The notes beneath the pieces are model-generated. The model was not told where the DNA came from. It worked only from the letters and a program-made list of their open reading frames with translations, and did no database searches. Below are positions 32,491 through 42,775 of a stretch of DNA of 64,000 bases, piece by piece. The stretch lies in contig NZ_JAMXQV010000006.1 in assembly GCF_024703995.1 (NCBI RefSeq), forward strand, positions 124,001 through 188,000. The letters are read 5' to 3'. Origin of the DNA: Amycolatopsis iheyensis (GTDB taxonomy: Bacteria > Actinomycetota > Actinomycetes > Mycobacteriales > Pseudonocardiaceae). The translations under genes and the position numbers were made by a program. Each line of letters begins with the position of its first letter. Positions within the stretch are counted from its first letter, which is position 1.

Positions 32491-34317
32491 ATGCGAACAC
32501 TGGGGAGCTGGGCCGCGCTGGTGGCCCTGGTGGCGGGCACGCTGCTCGCCGTGAGCCCGGCGCAGGCCGCGCCGCAGCTCGACCAGCAGGTCCTGTTCAA
32601 AGCCGCGCAAGATCCGGGCTACAGCTGCTTCCGGATCCCGGCGGTCGTCAAGTCCACCCACGGCACGCTGCTGGCCTTCGCCGAGGGCCGCATCGACAAC
32701 TGCGGCGACACCGGTGACATCGACCTCGTGCTCAAGCGCTCCACCGACGGCGGCAAGACGTGGTCGCCGCTGCAGGTGGTCAACCGCGGCGGCGGGGACA
32801 CCCACGGCAACCCGGTGCCCATAGTGGACAGCCGCACCGGCCGGATCGTGCTGATCACGACGTACAACAAGGGCCGCACCGACGACAAGGCGTGCGACGT
32901 CCCGTGCCCGCGCTCGCCGCATTCGCAGTACAGCGACGACGACGGCCTGACCTGGTCGGCCCCGGTCGACATCAGCTCGCAGGCGAAGCTGCCGAACTGG
33001 GATTCCTGGTACGCGTCCGGGCCGGTGCACGGGATCCAGCTGACGCGCGGCCGGCACGCGGGCCGGCTGGTGTTCGGCGTCAACGCGGAAACCAGCGACG
33101 GCACGCATTCGATCGAGAACCACGCCGGGCTGGTCTACAGCGACGACGGCGGGCGCAGCTGGCACGTCGGCGCGGTGAACAGCTATCCGCACCCCGTCGG
33201 CGGGACGTACACGCAGAAGCCGTCCGAGGTCACGGTCGTCGAGCTGCCCGACGGCTCGATCTACGCGGGCGGCCGCGAGCAGGGCGGCACCGACATCGGC
33301 AACCGCGACTACGCCCTCAGCCGCGACGGCGGCGAGACGTTCACCAGGTCCTTCACCACCATCCCCGACCTGGTGACGCCGATGGTGCAGGGCTCGAGCC
33401 TGCGCGTGGGCAACCGCCTGCTGTTCTCCTCGCCGTCCGACACCGACCGGCGGCGCTGGATGATGATCCGCTCGTCCTACGACAACGGGCGCACGTGGGA
33501 GAACGCCGAGCAGGGCACGCAGCTCACCACGGACTGGTCGGGCTACTCGGACCTGGTGCGGATCAGCGGCTCGAAGATCGGGCTGATGTACGAAGGCGGC
33601 GCGGTCGACGCCCGCGACGAGATCCGCTTCGCCCGCTTCGACGAGTCGTACCTGGGGTGGCACAACTCCGCCGGACCGTCCACACCGGACGCTTCCCGGC
33701 ACGCGGACGCCCGGGTGCTCGGCGGTGCCTCCCTCGCGGCCGGCCGCTTCGGCGGTGCGTTGACCTTGGACGGCGCCGACGACTACGTGCGCGTGCCGTA
33801 CGACCCGGCCCAGCCCCCGGGCGACGGCGACCTCACCTGGACCGGCTGGTTCCGGTACGGCGCCACTAAGGGCAATCAGGTCCTGTTCTGGCTGGGCGGC
33901 ATGGGCACGACCGCGCCGCAGCTGTGGTTGCGCGGCGAGCCGGCCAACCACCGGCTGATCGCGATGATGACGACGGCGGCCGGGAGCGCGTCGATCACGT
34001 CCACGCAGGCGTATGACGACCAGGCCTGGCACCACGTGGCGCTGGAACGCACGGGCGGCAAGCTCCTGCTGTGGGTGGACGGCGTCCAGGTCGCCTCCGG
34101 CGCGGCGGCGGCCGGGTCGGTCAGCCAGACCGTGTCGTTCCAGCTGCAGCTGGGGCAGCGGCTGGACAACCAGTTCCGCTGGAACGGCTCGTTCGACGAG
34201 GTCCGGTTCTACCGCCGGGCGCTCACGACGCCGGAGCTCGACGCGATCCGGACGGGGAACGCGCCGGTGCCGGCGGGCCAGGTGCTGCGCCTGCCGTTCG
34301 ACCGGCTCCACGCCTGA
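32491..34317 (+). CDS. Secreted exo-alpha-sialidase (GH33) with C-terminal LamG-like domain
   Basis: A 608-residue enzyme with a Sec signal (LAVSPAQA-AP). The six-bladed propeller shows the Arg motif CFRIPAVV and five Asp-boxes (STDGGKTW, SDDDGLTW, SDDGGRSW, SRDGGETF, SYDNGRTW), typical of GH33 sialidases. From about residue 420 a concanavalin/LamG-type domain (FGGALTLDGADDYVRVPYD to GSFDEVRFYRRAL) could bind glycans. AAGGGA before ATG 32491 favours that start over ATG 32485. It is the last gene of the operon. Its 3' end overlaps the convergent EamA gene by 95 bases. It would release sialic acid outside the cell for uptake. Confidence 0.93.
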   Translation: MRTLGSWAALVALVAGTLLAVSPAQAAPQLDQQVLFKAAQDPGYSCFRIPAVVKSTHGTLLAFAEGRIDNCGDTGDIDLVLKRSTDGGKTWSPLQVVNRGGGDTHGNPVPIVDSRTGRIVLITTYNKGRTDDKACDVPCPRSPHSQYSDDDGLTWSAPVDISSQAKLPNWDSWYASGPVHGIQLTRGRHAGRLVFGVNAETSDGTHSIENHAGLVYSDDGGRSWHVGAVNSYPHPVGGTYTQKPSEVTVVELPDGSIYAGGREQGGTDIGNRDYALSRDGGETFTRSFTTIPDLVTPMVQGSSLRVGNRLLFSSPSDTDRRRWMMIRSSYDNGRTWENAEQGTQLTTDWSGYSDLVRISGSKIGLMYEGGAVDARDEIRFARFDESYLGWHNSAGPSTPDASRHADARVLGGASLAAGRFGGALTLDGADDYVRVPYDPAQPPGDGDLTWTGWFRYGATKGNQVLFWLGGMGTTAPQLWLRGEPANHRLIAMMTTAAGSASITSTQAYDDQAWHHVALERTGGKLLLWVDGVQVASGAAAAGSVSQTVSFQLQLGQRLDNQFRWNGSFDEVRFYRRALTTPELDAIRTGNAPVPAGQVLRLPFDRLHA

Positions 34318-35131
34318 GCGAGAGGAGGACGACGCCGGCGATGCTCAGCGCACCGCCGGCGGCGTCCACCCAGGTGGGGACCTCGCCCAGCCAGACGTAA
34401 GCGATGCCGAGCGCGATCGCGGGCACGAGGTAGAGGGCACCGGTCGCGACGGCGATCGAGTGCCGCGCGACCGCGTAGCCCCAGGCGACGAACCCGGCGG
34501 CCGAGGGGAACACGCCGAGGAAGACCACGGCGATCGTCGCCTGCGTGTTTTCGAGGCCGGGCAAGGCTTGCGGGGCGAGCGGCAGCAGGAAGAACGTCCC
34601 GGCCCACATGGCGTAGCAGGCGACCTCGAGGCCGGTGTAGCGCTTGAGCAGGGGCTTGCTGCCGAAGTGGTAGACGCCCTGGACGGCCGCGGCGGCGAGG
34701 ACGACCCACGCCGCGTCCGAGTACGCCAGGCCGCTGCCGGCCGCGATGAGCGTGCTGCCGCCGAGCGCCACGGCGCTGCCGAGGATGCGGGTGGTTGTGA
34801 GGCGCTCGCCGAGGAAGGCGGTGGCGAGCAGGACGCTGAACACCGGGGCGACCGAGACGAGCAGGCTCGCGGTGCCGGCGGGCACGTGGACCTCGCCCCA
34901 GTTGAGCAGCAGCTGGTAGGCGCTCATCCCGGCGAGCCCGCACACCGCGATCAGGGGCAGGTCCCGGCGGTTCGGCAGCCGGACGCCGAGGAGCGGCGCG
35001 GCGAGCAGCAGGACGGCGGAGGCGACGGCGAGCCGGGCGAACGACAGCCCGGCGACGCCGTAGCCGTCGAGGCCGACCTTGATGGCGGGGAACGCGGCCG
35101 CCCAGAGGACGACGGTGAGAGCGAGGTTCAC
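34223..35131 (-). CDS. EamA/DMT-family transporter
   Basis: A 302-residue membrane protein with ten predicted helices in two EamA repeats (AAFPAIKVGLDG, and FLGVFPSAAGFVAWGYAVAR). Such proteins export metabolites or amino acids. It starts at GTG 35131. The last 25 residues are Arg/Pro/Ala-rich and lie over the 3' end of the sialidase gene, so the C-terminus looks extended past an ancestral stop. It diverges from a LysR gene across 53 bases, the usual arrangement for a LysR-controlled exporter. The substrate is unknown. Confidence 0.87.
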   Translation of the reverse strand: MNLALTVVLWAAAFPAIKVGLDGYGVAGLSFARLAVASAVLLLAAPLLGVRLPNRRDLPLIAVCGLAGMSAYQLLLNWGEVHVPAGTASLLVSVAPVFSVLLATAFLGERLTTTRILGSAVALGGSTLIAAGSGLAYSDAAWVVLAAAAVQGVYHFGSKPLLKRYTGLEVACYAMWAGTFFLLPLAPQALPGLENTQATIAVVFLGVFPSAAGFVAWGYAVARHSIAVATGALYLVPAIALGIAYVWLGEVPTWVDAAGGALSIAGVVLLSLRRGAGRTAGAAPGPPAPARSPSGSRRAPAS

Positions 35132-35147
35132 CGGTCCATCGTCGGAG

Positions 35148-35160
35148 TTATACTCGTTAA
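35148..35160. promoter_or_regulatory. LysR-type operator candidate between EamA and LysR genes
   Basis: TTATACTCGTTAA has TTA/TAA arms around 7 bases in a small AT-rich island 17 bases from the EamA start and 25 bases from the LysR start. This fits the AT-rich interrupted dyads bound by LysR proteins in divergent promoters. Confidence 0.4.
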
Positions 35161-35184
35161 GTACCAGTTACGGTTTCTTCGTCG

Positions 35185-36087
35185 ATGAGAAAGCCCGACT
35201 TCATGTTGGAGCTCCGCCGGCTGCGCATCCTGCACAGCCTCGCCCAGCACGGCACGGTGGCCGCGACGGCGGCGGCACTGCATCTCACCGGGCCGGCCGT
35301 CTCGCAGCACCTCGCCGCGCTCGAACGGGAGGCCGGGGTGCCGCTGCTGGAGAAGCGGGGGCGGGTGCTGGTGTTCACGCCGGCGGGCCGCCTGCTGGTC
35401 TCACACGCGGAGGTCATCCTCGACGACCTGGCCGCGGCGGAGTCGGCCCTGGCGGAGGTGGCCGAGAACGGCTCGGGGACGGTCCGGGTGGCCGCGTTCG
35501 CGTCGGCGGCCCGGCAGTTGATGCCGCGGGTGTGGGCCGGGCCGGTGTCTCTGCGGCTGGCCGTCGAGGAGCCTGGTGCCGCGCTGGAGTCGTTGCGCCG
35601 TCAGGACGTCGACGTCGCGGTGGTGCACAGTTATTCGCTGCTGCCCCGAGACATGCCGCCACGTTGCGAAGAACGGCTGCTGCTCGAGGAACCGGTGCTG
35701 CTGGCTTCGGCGGTCCGCGAGCGGTCACCGGCGCGGCTGGCCGACTTCGCGGAGCGTCCGTGGCTGGTGCCGACGGCGGAGCTGTCGTGCTACGAAATGA
35801 TCCAGCGCGCGTGCGGCGCGGCGGGGTTCGTGCCGTCGGTGGTGGCGGAGTCGCCGGATTTCGCGGTGCTGGTGGCCTTGGCGGCGGCGGGTGCCGGGGT
35901 GGCGCTGGTGCCCGCGATGGCGTTGCCGACGGGGCCTCCGGGGGTGTACTTGCACCGGCTCGAAGAACCGGTGACCCGCCGGGTGTTCGCGGTGACCCGC
36001 CCCGGCGTGGCGCGGCGGCCGGACGTCCGGGCGGTGCTCGACGGGCTGGAGCGCGCGGCGGCGCTGCTAGACCGTCCGGCAGGTTAG
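35185..36087 (+). CDS. LysR-family transcriptional regulator
   Basis: A 300-residue regulator. The N-terminal winged helix reads LRRLRILHSLAQHGTVAATA, then ALHLTGPAVSQHLAALEREAG and FTPAGRLLV, the LysR signature. The rest is the two-lobed effector domain, which has an unusually short first strand pair. ATG 35185 is used; ATG 35203 would remove six residues before the HTH. It diverges from the EamA transporter and likely controls it. It converges with the kinase gene, overlapping by 21 bases. Confidence 0.88.
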   Translation: MRKPDFMLELRRLRILHSLAQHGTVAATAAALHLTGPAVSQHLAALEREAGVPLLEKRGRVLVFTPAGRLLVSHAEVILDDLAAAESALAEVAENGSGTVRVAAFASAARQLMPRVWAGPVSLRLAVEEPGAALESLRRQDVDVAVVHSYSLLPRDMPPRCEERLLLEEPVLLASAVRERSPARLADFAERPWLVPTAELSCYEMIQRACGAAGFVPSVVAESPDFAVLVALAAAGAGVALVPAMALPTGPPGVYLHRLEEPVTRRVFAVTRPGVARRPDVRAVLDGLERAAALLDRPAG

Positions 36088-37419
36088 CTGCGGCCGTCCA
36101 CTGGCGTCGCCGTCGCCGGTCAGGCCGATGAAGCCGAACGTCGTCGACGCGCCCGCGTTCAGGTTCGCGTTCCACGCCGCGTTGTCCACCGTCACCGCGT
36201 TGCCCGCCACCGCGAGGTTCCCGTTCCACAGGCCCGTGATCCGGTGGCCCGCCGGCAGGGACCAGTGCACCCGCCAGCCCGACAGGTCTTCCGCGCGGTC
36301 GTTGCGGACCGTCACCTGGACCTGGTAGCCGCCCGGCCAGGAGTTCGTCACGTCGTAGCGAGCCGCGCAGCCCAAGTCCGCCGGCGTGGTCGAGGTCGGG
36401 GGAGACGGAGACGGGACAGCGGAGATCGGCGCCGCCACCGGAGTGCTTCCCGAGGGCACCAGCACCGTCCCGATCGCCACGCCCAGCGCCAGCAGCAGCG
36501 CACCGCCCGTGCCGGCCAGGACCAGCCGGCGTCGCGGGCGGCCGACCCGCAGCAGGCGAGTTCCCGTGTGTGCGCGTGGCCGGGGCGGCGGCAGCGGACG
36601 GCCGTCCGACACCGCCTCGAACAGCTCCTGGACCTCGGTCATCGCCGGGCGTTGCCCGGGATCGCGCTGCAGCATCCGGCCGAGCACCTCGGTCAGCGGC
36701 CCGCGGTGCTTCGGCGGGATCGGCTCCTCGCGGGCGACCCGCAGCAGCAACGCGATCGCGTTGTCGTCGTTCCCGAACGGCGGGGTGCCCTCCAGCGCGC
36801 GGTAGAGCGTCGCGCCGAGGGAAAACACGTCGGCCGGGAAGCCCGCGTCGCCGCCGCCCGCCACCTCCGGGGACAGGTAGGCCGGCGTGCCCGCGATGAA
36901 GCCGCCGCCCGTCACCGTGCCTTCGCCGGTGGCCCGGGAGATGCCGAAGTCGGCGATCTTGGCGACGCCGGACTCGCCGAGCAGCACGTTGCCGGGCGTG
37001 ACGTCGCGGTGCACGATGCCTTCGGCGTGCGCCGTCGCCAGCGCCGAAGCGACCTGCAGGCCGATGCGGGTGACCTGGTCGGCGGGCAGCGTCTCGCGGT
37101 CGAGGAGCACGTCCGCCAGGCTGCGCGAGGGCAGGTACTCCATGACCAGGTACGGCTCGCCGCCGTGCTCGACGACGTCGTGCACCGTGATCGCGTGCGG
37201 GTGCCGCAGCCGCGCCGTCAGCCGGGCCTCCCGCAGGGCACGCTGGGCCGCCTGCTCACCGGCGGCCTGCCCGATCGCCGGGTCGTACCCCAGCTGCTTG
37301 ACCGCGACGACCCGGTCGAGCCGCTCGTCGCGCGCACGCCAGACGACGCCCATCGCCCCCTGGCCGATCCGGTCGGCCAACCGGTAGCGCCCGGCGATCA
37401 GCTCTCCTGCGTCGGTCAC
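36067..37419 (-). CDS. Membrane Ser/Thr protein kinase with extracellular CBM2 domain
   Basis: A 450-residue PknB-type kinase: glycine loop IGQGAMG (18-24), Lys41, catalytic HRD (Asp139), DFG (Asp157). The segment after HRD reads VTPGN rather than VKPGN, so the usual catalytic Lys is Thr. A transmembrane helix (299-321) and a Pro/Ser/Thr linker lead to a 97-residue domain bounded by Cys351 and Cys447. Its motifs TNSWPGGYQVQVTVRN, LSGWRVHWSLPAGHRI and WNANLNAGASTTFGFIG are those of family 2 cellulose-binding modules, with the conserved Trp residues. I infer a kinase that senses cellulose or a similar glycan outside the cell. GGGAGG 5 bases before GTG 37419 sets the start. Confidence 0.9.
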   Translation of the reverse strand: MTDAGELIAGRYRLADRIGQGAMGVVWRARDERLDRVVAVKQLGYDPAIGQAAGEQAAQRALREARLTARLRHPHAITVHDVVEHGGEPYLVMEYLPSRSLADVLLDRETLPADQVTRIGLQVASALATAHAEGIVHRDVTPGNVLLGESGVAKIADFGISRATGEGTVTGGGFIAGTPAYLSPEVAGGGDAGFPADVFSLGATLYRALEGTPPFGNDDNAIALLLRVAREEPIPPKHRGPLTEVLGRMLQRDPGQRPAMTEVQELFEAVSDGRPLPPPRPRAHTGTRLLRVGRPRRRLVLAGTGGALLLALGVAIGTVLVPSGSTPVAAPISAVPSPSPPTSTTPADLGCAARYDVTNSWPGGYQVQVTVRNDRAEDLSGWRVHWSLPAGHRITGLWNGNLAVAGNAVTVDNAAWNANLNAGASTTFGFIGLTGDGDASGRPQLTCRTV

Positions 37420-37520
37420 GACGACCTCCCGGCCTTCCCCGGAACACACGGATGCGAGCGGCGAACGGTTCGAGCCTAACGGCGAGGCGGGCCGTGGGCA
37501 CCGCCACGGCCCGCCGGTCG

Positions 37521-37982
37521 TCACGCGCTCAGCGAGTTCAGCTGCTCCCAGCGCGGCACGTACGGCGCGAAGCGCAGCTTCATCCCGGCCTCGGCCGGGG
37601 TCTTGTCGGCCTTGCGCGCGTTGCAGCTGCGGGACGCGCCGCCGCACGCGGCGACGGTGTTGAGCCAGTCGGTGCGTGCGCCGCCGCGGCTCAGGGGCGT
37701 CACGTGGTCGATCGTCGTCGCGCGGGCGCCGCAGTACGCGCAGCGGTGGCCGTCGCGGGTCAGCACCCCGCGCCGGGACCAGCGCGGCGGCTGCGTATAT
37801 CGCCACTTCATGACGACGTACCGCAGCAACCGGACGATCTTCGGGCGCGGGAACAGCCCGTAGGCGAGACCGTCTTCGGCCTCGTGGATCTCGGCGACGT
37901 GCCGCACGAGCATGCGGATGGCGTGCGGCACCGAAACCGTCTGCAGCGGCTCGTAGCCGGCGTTGAGGACGAGCACCTTCAC
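37521..37982 (-). CDS. HNH endonuclease domain protein
   Basis: A 153-residue protein with an HNH core: RCAYCGARATTIDHVTPLSRGG, then a second metal half with SCNARKADKTPAEAG. The CxxC pair and the DHV histidine fit the McrA-like HNH group. The second zinc half, usually CxxCN, reads ACGGASRSCN here, so three residues look inserted between the two cysteines. GTG 37982 has AGGAG 6 bases upstream. The role of this widespread family is unknown; some nick DNA. It lies between a terminator hairpin and the kinase promoter. Confidence 0.85.
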   Translation of the reverse strand: MKVLVLNAGYEPLQTVSVPHAIRMLVRHVAEIHEAEDGLAYGLFPRPKIVRLLRYVVMKWRYTQPPRWSRRGVLTRDGHRCAYCGARATTIDHVTPLSRGGARTDWLNTVAACGGASRSCNARKADKTPAEAGMKLRFAPYVPRWEQLNSLSA

Positions 37983-38008
37983 GGTGGGCTCCTTTCGTGG
38001 ATACGCGA

Positions 38009-38041
38009 AAGCCGCCCGTCGGAGGGTCCGACGGGCGGCTT
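38009..38041 (-). terminator. Perfect 15-bp hairpin terminator
   Basis: AAGCCGCCCGTCGGA pairs perfectly with TCCGACGGGCGGCTT around GGG. On the minus strand it ends 55 bases past the esterase stop and is followed by TTTCGCG. It therefore likely ends esterase transcription, and it lies in the leader of the HNH gene. Confidence 0.75.
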
Positions 38042-38094
38042 CTCACCTGGTGCGAGCATCGTCGCCGAGCGGCGTGAGCTGCGTCAATCGTGTT

Positions 38095-39033
38095 TCAGCG
38101 CAGGGGATGCGCCCGGAAGAACCGCCAGATGACCGGGGTCGCGTCGATGACCGTCGGCGTGGCCGAGTCGTTGTTCGGCTTCGTGCTCGGCCAGACGTGG
38201 CCCGCGCCCTCGACGCGGTAGTGCTCGAGCGTGCTGTGCCGGTCGCAGCCGAGCCACTTCTGCGCGACGACGCCCTTGACCGGCGTCCACTGCACGGGCT
38301 TCGGGAAACAACCGTCCCTTGTGGACCAGCCGGCCAGCCAGTCCGGGATCGACGGCAGGCCCTTGGCCGGGTTGCCGGTGTAGGGGATGGTCGTGTCGGC
38401 GGTGCCGTGGAAGTCGAGGATCGGCGCCGGCCGGCTCGGGTTGCACGCGCCGCCTTGCGGGTAGAACGCGCCCGACACCGGGGCGAACGCCGCGATCCGG
38501 CCGGGCAGGCGGCACGCCAGCAGCCCGACGAACCCGCCGCCGTTGGACTTGCCGGCGGCGAAGATCCGGTCGTTGTCGACGCACAGCGTGCGCTGCAGCG
38601 AGTTCAGCAGGTCGCTGGTGAACAGGACGTCGTCGGCCGCGGCCGAATAGGGCGCGCCGGTCCAGGCCGACTCGCCGTCGGTCCCGATCAGGCCCTGCGG
38701 GTAGACCGAGATCGCGTCGAGCGCCGAGAAGCCGGACAGCTCCTCCTGGTACTGGGACGTGCGCTTGTGCCCGTGGAACGACAGCAGCAGCGGGTACGCC
38801 CGCCGCGGGTTGTAGTGCGCGGGCAGGTGCACGGTGTACTCGCGGTCGAGCCCGCCGGAGACGACGTGCTGCGTGGTCGTCACCCCGGCGGGCACCGGGG
38901 CGGCGTGCCCGCAGCCGGTGGTGCGGACGGGGTGGTCCACGACGGTCGACGCGGCGGCGGGCGCGGCGAAGGCGGTGGTCAGGGCACTGGCCGCGGCGAA
39001 CGCGGCGGCCCATCTGGGCAGTCGTCCGGGCAC
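38095..39033 (-). CDS. Secreted polyhydroxybutyrate-depolymerase-like esterase
   Basis: A 312-residue alpha/beta hydrolase with a signal peptide (TTAFAAPAAAS). The nucleophile is in GKSNGGG, the acid in DFHGTADTTIPY, and the histidine in VEGAGHVWP. It matches the LpqC/PHB-depolymerase-type esterases, which cut short polyesters or feruloyl esters. Cys residues at several loops suggest disulfides. GTG 39033 is supported by AAGGAGG 5 bases upstream. It is monocistronic and diverges from htpG. Natural substrate is not evident. Confidence 0.85.
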   Translation of the reverse strand: MPGRLPRWAAAFAAASALTTAFAAPAAASTVVDHPVRTTGCGHAAPVPAGVTTTQHVVSGGLDREYTVHLPAHYNPRRAYPLLLSFHGHKRTSQYQEELSGFSALDAISVYPQGLIGTDGESAWTGAPYSAAADDVLFTSDLLNSLQRTLCVDNDRIFAAGKSNGGGFVGLLACRLPGRIAAFAPVSGAFYPQGGACNPSRPAPILDFHGTADTTIPYTGNPAKGLPSIPDWLAGWSTRDGCFPKPVQWTPVKGVVAQKWLGCDRHSTLEHYRVEGAGHVWPSTKPNNDSATPTVIDATPVIWRFFRAHPLR

Positions 39034-39196
39034 TCGATCCTCCTTGATCGGCAGCGGGGCGTGGCCAGCATCACCCCGGCGGCCCGGGCCCACCTACATT
39101 GCGTTCATAAAGTGCGCGACCGGGTGACCACCGGGAATGTCGGACGTGCTCGGTAGGATCGGCCCACCTCGGCACCCGCCCCGGAAAGGACCGGAA

Positions 39197-41092
<1,896 letters not shown>

Positions 41093-41110
41093 CCCGTGAC
41101 GGAATCCGGG

Positions 41111-41204
41111 ACTCGCGTGATCGAGCCCGTGACTCGCGTGATCGAGGCCGGAACTCGCCAGTTCCGGCCTCGATCACGCGAGATCCGGTTCCGATCACGC
41201 GAGT
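41111..41204. repeat. Nested inverted/direct repeat cluster between htpG and GH76 gene
   Basis: Two direct copies of ACTCGCGTGATCGAG (41111, 41132) are followed by two inverted copies (41169-41182 and 41192-41204). The central pair forms perfect 22-bp arms (41133-41154 and 41161-41182) around a 6-base loop, with a further outer pairing. Lying between convergent genes, it can act as a two-way terminator. The repeats also look like a dispersed family. Confidence 0.75.
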
Positions 41205-41220
41205 TCCGGCTTCCGGGCGG

Positions 41221-42660
41221 TCAGGGGGCCGCGTTCATCAGGTCCAGTGCGGTCTGCTGCCGCGCCGCGTCCGAGGTGTCGAAGGGGCCGGCCCACAACA
41301 GGCCGTACGCTTCCGCGCTGTTGCGGTCCTTCGCGTACGCCGAGTTCGCCTGTCGCTGCAGGTAACTCGTGTACGGGCGGTCCGCCAGCGCGCCGTTCAG
41401 CACCGCCAGGTCCCGCGCGTACACGCCCTTGAAGGTCGGGCCGTCCGCACCGCCGCCGCCCGCCGTCTCGCCCGGGTCGCGTAGGATCCCGCCCGGGTTC
41501 AGGGCCGAGTTCGTCGTCGACGCGTTCGCCATCGCGCGGGCCTTCGTCAGCAGTGCCGCGTCGCCGGTCGCGCGGTACAGCTCGGCCAGCGCGGCCAGCG
41601 GGACGCCCTGGTTGTAGCTCCAGACCGCCTGGCCGTTGTTGGCGCACGTCGAGGTGTTCAGGCCGTCGTTGACGAGGTTCGAGCCGTTGATCATGCCGCT
41701 GCCCGCGAACCACGACCAGCCCGCACGAGCCCGCGCCAGATACGCCGTGTCGCCCGGGATCCGGTTGTGCAGGGCCGCGTTCAGCTGGACGTACAACGAG
41801 TTCGGGATCGCGTTCTTGTAGGTGCGGGCGGTGCTCCACCAGACCCCGCCGCCGCAGACGCCGTCCCAGTACGCGTACATGTGGTCCGCGTCGGCGCGAG
41901 CCGTGTTCAGGTAGCGGCTGTCGCCCGTGAGGTCGTACGCGTCCACCCAGGCCAGGCCCCACCAGCCGGTGTCGTCGAGGTAGTCGTTGCGGAACTGGCC
42001 GCCCTGGGCGGCCAGGTTCTTCGTGTACGTCGTGTCGATCGCGTAGCGGTAGCTGCCCATGCCGCTGATCCGCGCGTTGTCGATGACCGCGGTCAGCGCG
42101 TTCGCCGAGTTCCACCAGCCCGTCGTGTCGAACAGGCCGGTGCCCTGGTTGTAGCGCTCCATCAACGCCGTCGCGGCCGCGGTGCGGCGGTCCCAGGCGT
42201 TCCACGTCGTGCGGGCCCAGCCCGTGCAGGCGATCGTGCCCGAGCCCGCCGGCTGGCCGCACGCCCGCAGCAGGCCGACACCCCGGTTGTTCCAGTCGTC
42301 GGCGTTGTACATCAGGGTCCGCCAGCCGGTCTGCCCCGACGGCGTCGCCGTGTCGCCGAGCTTGCTGCCCGACGCCCACGAGCGCCCGGCGTCGAACGAA
42401 CGGTCCAGCCAGACGTGGTCGCCCGCCGTGCCGCCGGTGATCGCCGCCCAGCCCATGTCGTCGCCGTCGTCGAGGTGGAGGGAAAGCCGCCGCCCGCTGA
42501 CGGACGTCGAAGCGCCTTCGCGGTCGCCGGGGGAGAGGGCGGGATCCCTTGCGTCGCAGTACTTGTCGCAGATCACGGCGAGGGGAGCGGCCGCCGGGAC
42601 CGGGGTGGGTGTCGGGGTGGCCGCGAGGACGACGGCCAGCAGGGGAGTCAGGAAGCTCAT
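41221..42660 (-). CDS. GH76-family alpha-1,6-mannanase-type enzyme, exported
   Basis: A 479-residue secreted glycoside hydrolase. The catalytic Asp pair Asp229-Asp230 lies in NDYLDDTGWWGLAW, as in GH76 endo-alpha-1,6-mannanases. The (alpha/alpha)6 barrel elements WWNSANALTAVIDNA, WSYNQGVPLAAL and the last helix are present. The first 25 residues give a short signal peptide (LLAVVLAATPTP). Residues 30-150 form a preceding beta domain with Cys pairs, not recognised. Substrate could be fungal mannan or actinobacterial lipomannan. It is monocistronic and convergent with htpG. Confidence 0.85.
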   Translation of the reverse strand: MSFLTPLLAVVLAATPTPTPVPAAAPLAVICDKYCDARDPALSPGDREGASTSVSGRRLSLHLDDGDDMGWAAITGGTAGDHVWLDRSFDAGRSWASGSKLGDTATPSGQTGWRTLMYNADDWNNRGVGLLRACGQPAGSGTIACTGWARTTWNAWDRRTAAATALMERYNQGTGLFDTTGWWNSANALTAVIDNARISGMGSYRYAIDTTYTKNLAAQGGQFRNDYLDDTGWWGLAWVDAYDLTGDSRYLNTARADADHMYAYWDGVCGGGVWWSTARTYKNAIPNSLYVQLNAALHNRIPGDTAYLARARAGWSWFAGSGMINGSNLVNDGLNTSTCANNGQAVWSYNQGVPLAALAELYRATGDAALLTKARAMANASTTNSALNPGGILRDPGETAGGGGADGPTFKGVYARDLAVLNGALADRPYTSYLQRQANSAYAKDRNSAEAYGLLWAGPFDTSDAARQQTALDLMNAAP

Positions 42661-42775
42661 CGGTCACCTTCCGCGCTGAAGGGCGATCACTTCCATTTTC
42701 GGGAACCGCGAATAATGGTCCAGTCCTTTTCAGGACAGGTTTCGGACAGGAACCGGCGCGGGTAACCGTGCGCCC

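Noticed and set aside
32347..34311. Long minus-strand frame opposite the sialidase
   Set aside because: Arg/Val/Gly-rich shadow of a GH33 gene with five Asp-boxes.
41111..41204. Possible CRISPR array
   Set aside because: Repeats are both direct and inverted, spacing is irregular, and no cas gene is near.
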